Source: Pseudomonas vanderleydeniana
GTDB lineage: Bacteria > Pseudomonadota > Gammaproteobacteria > Pseudomonadales > Pseudomonadaceae
Assembly: GCF_014268755.2 (NCBI RefSeq)
Contig: NZ_CP077093.1
Coordinates: 5,670,501 to 5,734,500, forward strand
Reading direction: 5' to 3'
Length of the DNA stretch: 64,000 bases
Shown here: one piece after another, positions 62,553 through 64,000 of the stretch
Layout of the letters: the number at the start of each line of letters is the position of its first letter
Numbering within the stretch: the stretch's first letter is position 1
Notes under the pieces: generated by a model
The model's database searches: none
The model's input: only the letters and a program-made list of their open reading frames with translations
What the model was told of the DNA's origin: nothing
Program-made: the position numbers and the translations under genes

Positions 62553-62926
62553 GGAAAATTCCCGACAGGCAGAAAACGGCTTGAACGACCGCATGAATAC
62601 AAAGGGACAGGCGTGTGACCACAGCGCAGTGCCATCATTCATACCATCACGAAAGTTTTTCCGCTGTCATAAAGATAGCGGCTGAAGAAGCTATACCTTA
62701 TACAGCCGCGCCCGATGCAGCCAGCGCCGCCAACCACGGATTTTTTCGCGGATATCGCCCTGCCCGTCGGCCCGAGGATGGCCGCTGCTGCTCAAGCCTG
62801 ATAAAATCGCGCGCCTTCGCAGACCGGCAATGCCGGACAACTGAAAAGCACGACTTGCGTTCGTCTTTGCGGTGGTTCCGTCTTTCCCGGTCGATACCCC
62901 AAGAATCCCCCCTATAGGCCTGGATC
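62553..62926. promoter_or_regulatory. Divergent DUF2066/purM control region
   Basis: 374 non-coding bases. TAAAAT at 62802-62807, in GCCTGATAAAATCGCG, is a likely -10 for purM, leaving a 119-base leader. CCGCT-N12-GCGG near 62657 could form a small stem. I see no clear PurR box. The DUF2066 promoter probably lies near TATAAG on the minus strand (about 62690-62705). Confidence 0.4.
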
Positions 62927-63985
62927 ATGAGCAAGCAACCCTCCCTGAGCTACAAGGACGCCGGTGTAGACATCGACGCCGGTGAAGCATTGGTCGAACG
63001 CATCAAAGGCGTGGCCAAGCGTACTGCGCGTCCGGAAGTCATGGGCGGCCTGGGCGGTTTCGGCGCCCTCTGCGAGATCCCGGCCGGTTACAAGCAGCCG
63101 GTTCTGGTCTCCGGTACCGATGGCGTCGGCACCAAGTTGCGCCTGGCACTGAACCTGAACAAGCACGACAGCATCGGCATCGACCTGGTGGCCATGTGCG
63201 TGAACGACCTGGTGGTCTGCGGCGCCGAGCCACTGTTCTTCCTCGACTACTACGCCACCGGCAAGCTCAATGTCGACACCGCCGCCCAGGTGGTCACCGG
63301 CATCGGCGCTGGCTGCGAACTGTCCGGCTGCTCCCTGGTCGGCGGTGAAACCGCTGAAATGCCAGGCATGTACGAAGGCGAAGACTACGACCTGGCCGGC
63401 TTCTGCGTCGGCGTGGTGGAAAAATCGGAAATCATCGACGGCTCGAAAGTCGCCACCGGTGACGCCCTGATCGCCCTGCCATCCTCCGGCCCGCACTCCA
63501 ACGGCTACTCGCTGATCCGCAAGATCATCGAAGTCTCCGGTGCCGACATCGAGAACACCCAGCTCGACGGCAAGCCACTGACCGACCTGCTGATGGCGCC
63601 AACCCGCATCTACGTCAAGCCGCTGCTCAAGCTGATCAAGGAAACCGGCGCGGTCAAGGCCATGGCCCACATCACGGGTGGCGGCCTGCTGGACAACATC
63701 CCGCGCGTCCTGCCAGCCGGTGCCCAGGCCGTCATCGACGTCGCCAGCTGGCAGCGTCCGGCGGTCTTCGACTGGCTGCAGGAAAAAGGCAACGTCAACG
63801 AAACCGAAATGCACCGCGTACTGAACTGCGGCGTCGGCATGGTGATCTGCGTTGCCCAGGAACATGTTGAAAGCGCCCTGAAGGTCCTGAGCGAAGCCGG
63901 CGAACAGCCATGGGTCATCGGCCAGATCGCCGTGGCTGCCGAAGGCGCCGCACAGGTCGAGCTGAAGAATCTCAAGGCTCACTGA
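62927..63985 (+). CDS. purM: Phosphoribosylformylglycinamidine cyclo-ligase (AIR synthetase) PurM
   Basis: A 352-residue protein. It has [20 protein letters not shown], the Asp-rich [18 protein letters not shown]/metal region, [11 protein letters not shown] and [16 protein letters not shown]. It converts FGAM to AIR in purine synthesis. The stop overlaps an ATG that begins purN (TGATG). Confidence 0.97.
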   Translation: MSKQPSLSYKDAGVDIDAGEALVERIKGVAKRTARPEVMGGLGGFGALCEIPAGYKQPVLVSGTDGVGTKLRLALNLNKHDSIGIDLVAMCVNDLVVCGAEPLFFLDYYATGKLNVDTAAQVVTGIGAGCELSGCSLVGGETAEMPGMYEGEDYDLAGFCVGVVEKSEIIDGSKVATGDALIALPSSGPHSNGYSLIRKIIEVSGADIENTQLDGKPLTDLLMAPTRIYVKPLLKLIKETGAVKAMAHITGGGLLDNIPRVLPAGAQAVIDVASWQRPAVFDWLQEKGNVNETEMHRVLNCGVGMVICVAQEHVESALKVLSEAGEQPWVIGQIAVAAEGAAQVELKNLKAH

Positions 63986-64000
63986 TGTCCGAGCCGATAA
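63985..64000 (+). CDS. purN: PurN (GAR formyltransferase), first codons only
   Basis: ATG 63985 shares a base with the purM stop, and the frame reads MSEPI before the window ends. In pseudomonads purN follows purM in this overlap. The identity rests on position and five residues. Confidence 0.6.

Noticed and set aside
1..64000. CRISPR array or cas genes
   Set aside because: No regularly spaced direct repeats with unique spacers and no Cas-like proteins were seen.

Overview
The window looks like a stretch of a Pseudomonas chromosome, most likely from the P. fluorescens group. The evidence is high GC content, long GC-driven antisense open frames, several Pseudomonas-type REP palindromes, and gene order that I recall (unchecked) from other pseudomonads: prc next to a c-di-GMP enzyme, a B12 cluster next to an MFS/MarR pair, and a DUF2066 gene divergent from purM. 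It is mostly ordinary core and near-core chromosome. I see no prophage, CRISPR array, insertion sequence or replication origin.

Layout. 1-7.4 kb: the end of an MscS channel gene, then a GntR regulator divergent from an ABC importer whose operon includes an intracellular alkaline-phosphatase-fold phosphodiesterase and a HAD phosphatase. This looks like a system that takes up an organophosphate and hydrolyses it inside the cell. 7.5-16.2 kb: an orphan protein with internal repeats, a quinone oxidoreductase, the Prc protease, an EAL-CBS-GGDEF protein, a small XRE two-gene operon, a DUF1232 protein and an FKBP lipoprotein. 16.4-19.4 kb: a RoxA-like di-haem cytochrome c paired with a membrane-anchored catalase-like protein. 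19.5-20.3 kb: a REPIN and a duplicated tRNA-Val/tRNA-Asp block. 20.4-36.5 kb: rdgC, a TetR/epoxide hydrolase pair with visible operators, a BASS transporter, a guanidine exporter under a guanidine-II riboswitch, an LplT-PlsC fusion, a TDT transporter, a hydrolase/cupin/GlxA-regulator group, MFS/TetR, and a transporter-sensor hybrid kinase.

36.6-44.4 kb: rmuC, small conserved proteins separated by a 0.9-kb gap, a FadL porin, a glutathione-peroxidase-like protein, and an MFS transporter with a MarR regulator and a 40-residue membrane protein overlapping the transporter's 3' end. 44.5-53.7 kb: ten late cobalamin-biosynthesis genes on the minus strand behind a cobalamin riboswitch (cobO, cobB, bluB, cbiB, cobD, cobQ, cobU, cobT, cobC, cobS). 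Most neighbours overlap by 4 to 8 bases, which suggests translational coupling. 53.9-64 kb: an EamA/LysR pair of unlike base composition, a sorbosone dehydrogenase-like lipoprotein, an O-methyltransferase, two NlpC/P60 lipoproteins, hda, an AI-2E-family permease, a DUF2066 protein, purM and the first codons of purN.

No wholly new system is obvious. The best candidates for unexplored biology are the cytochrome c/catalase-like pair, the organophosphate uptake cluster, the small XRE operon, the 40-residue membrane protein, and two palindromes carrying consensus DnaA boxes. Coordinates and motifs were read by eye and no database search was possible.
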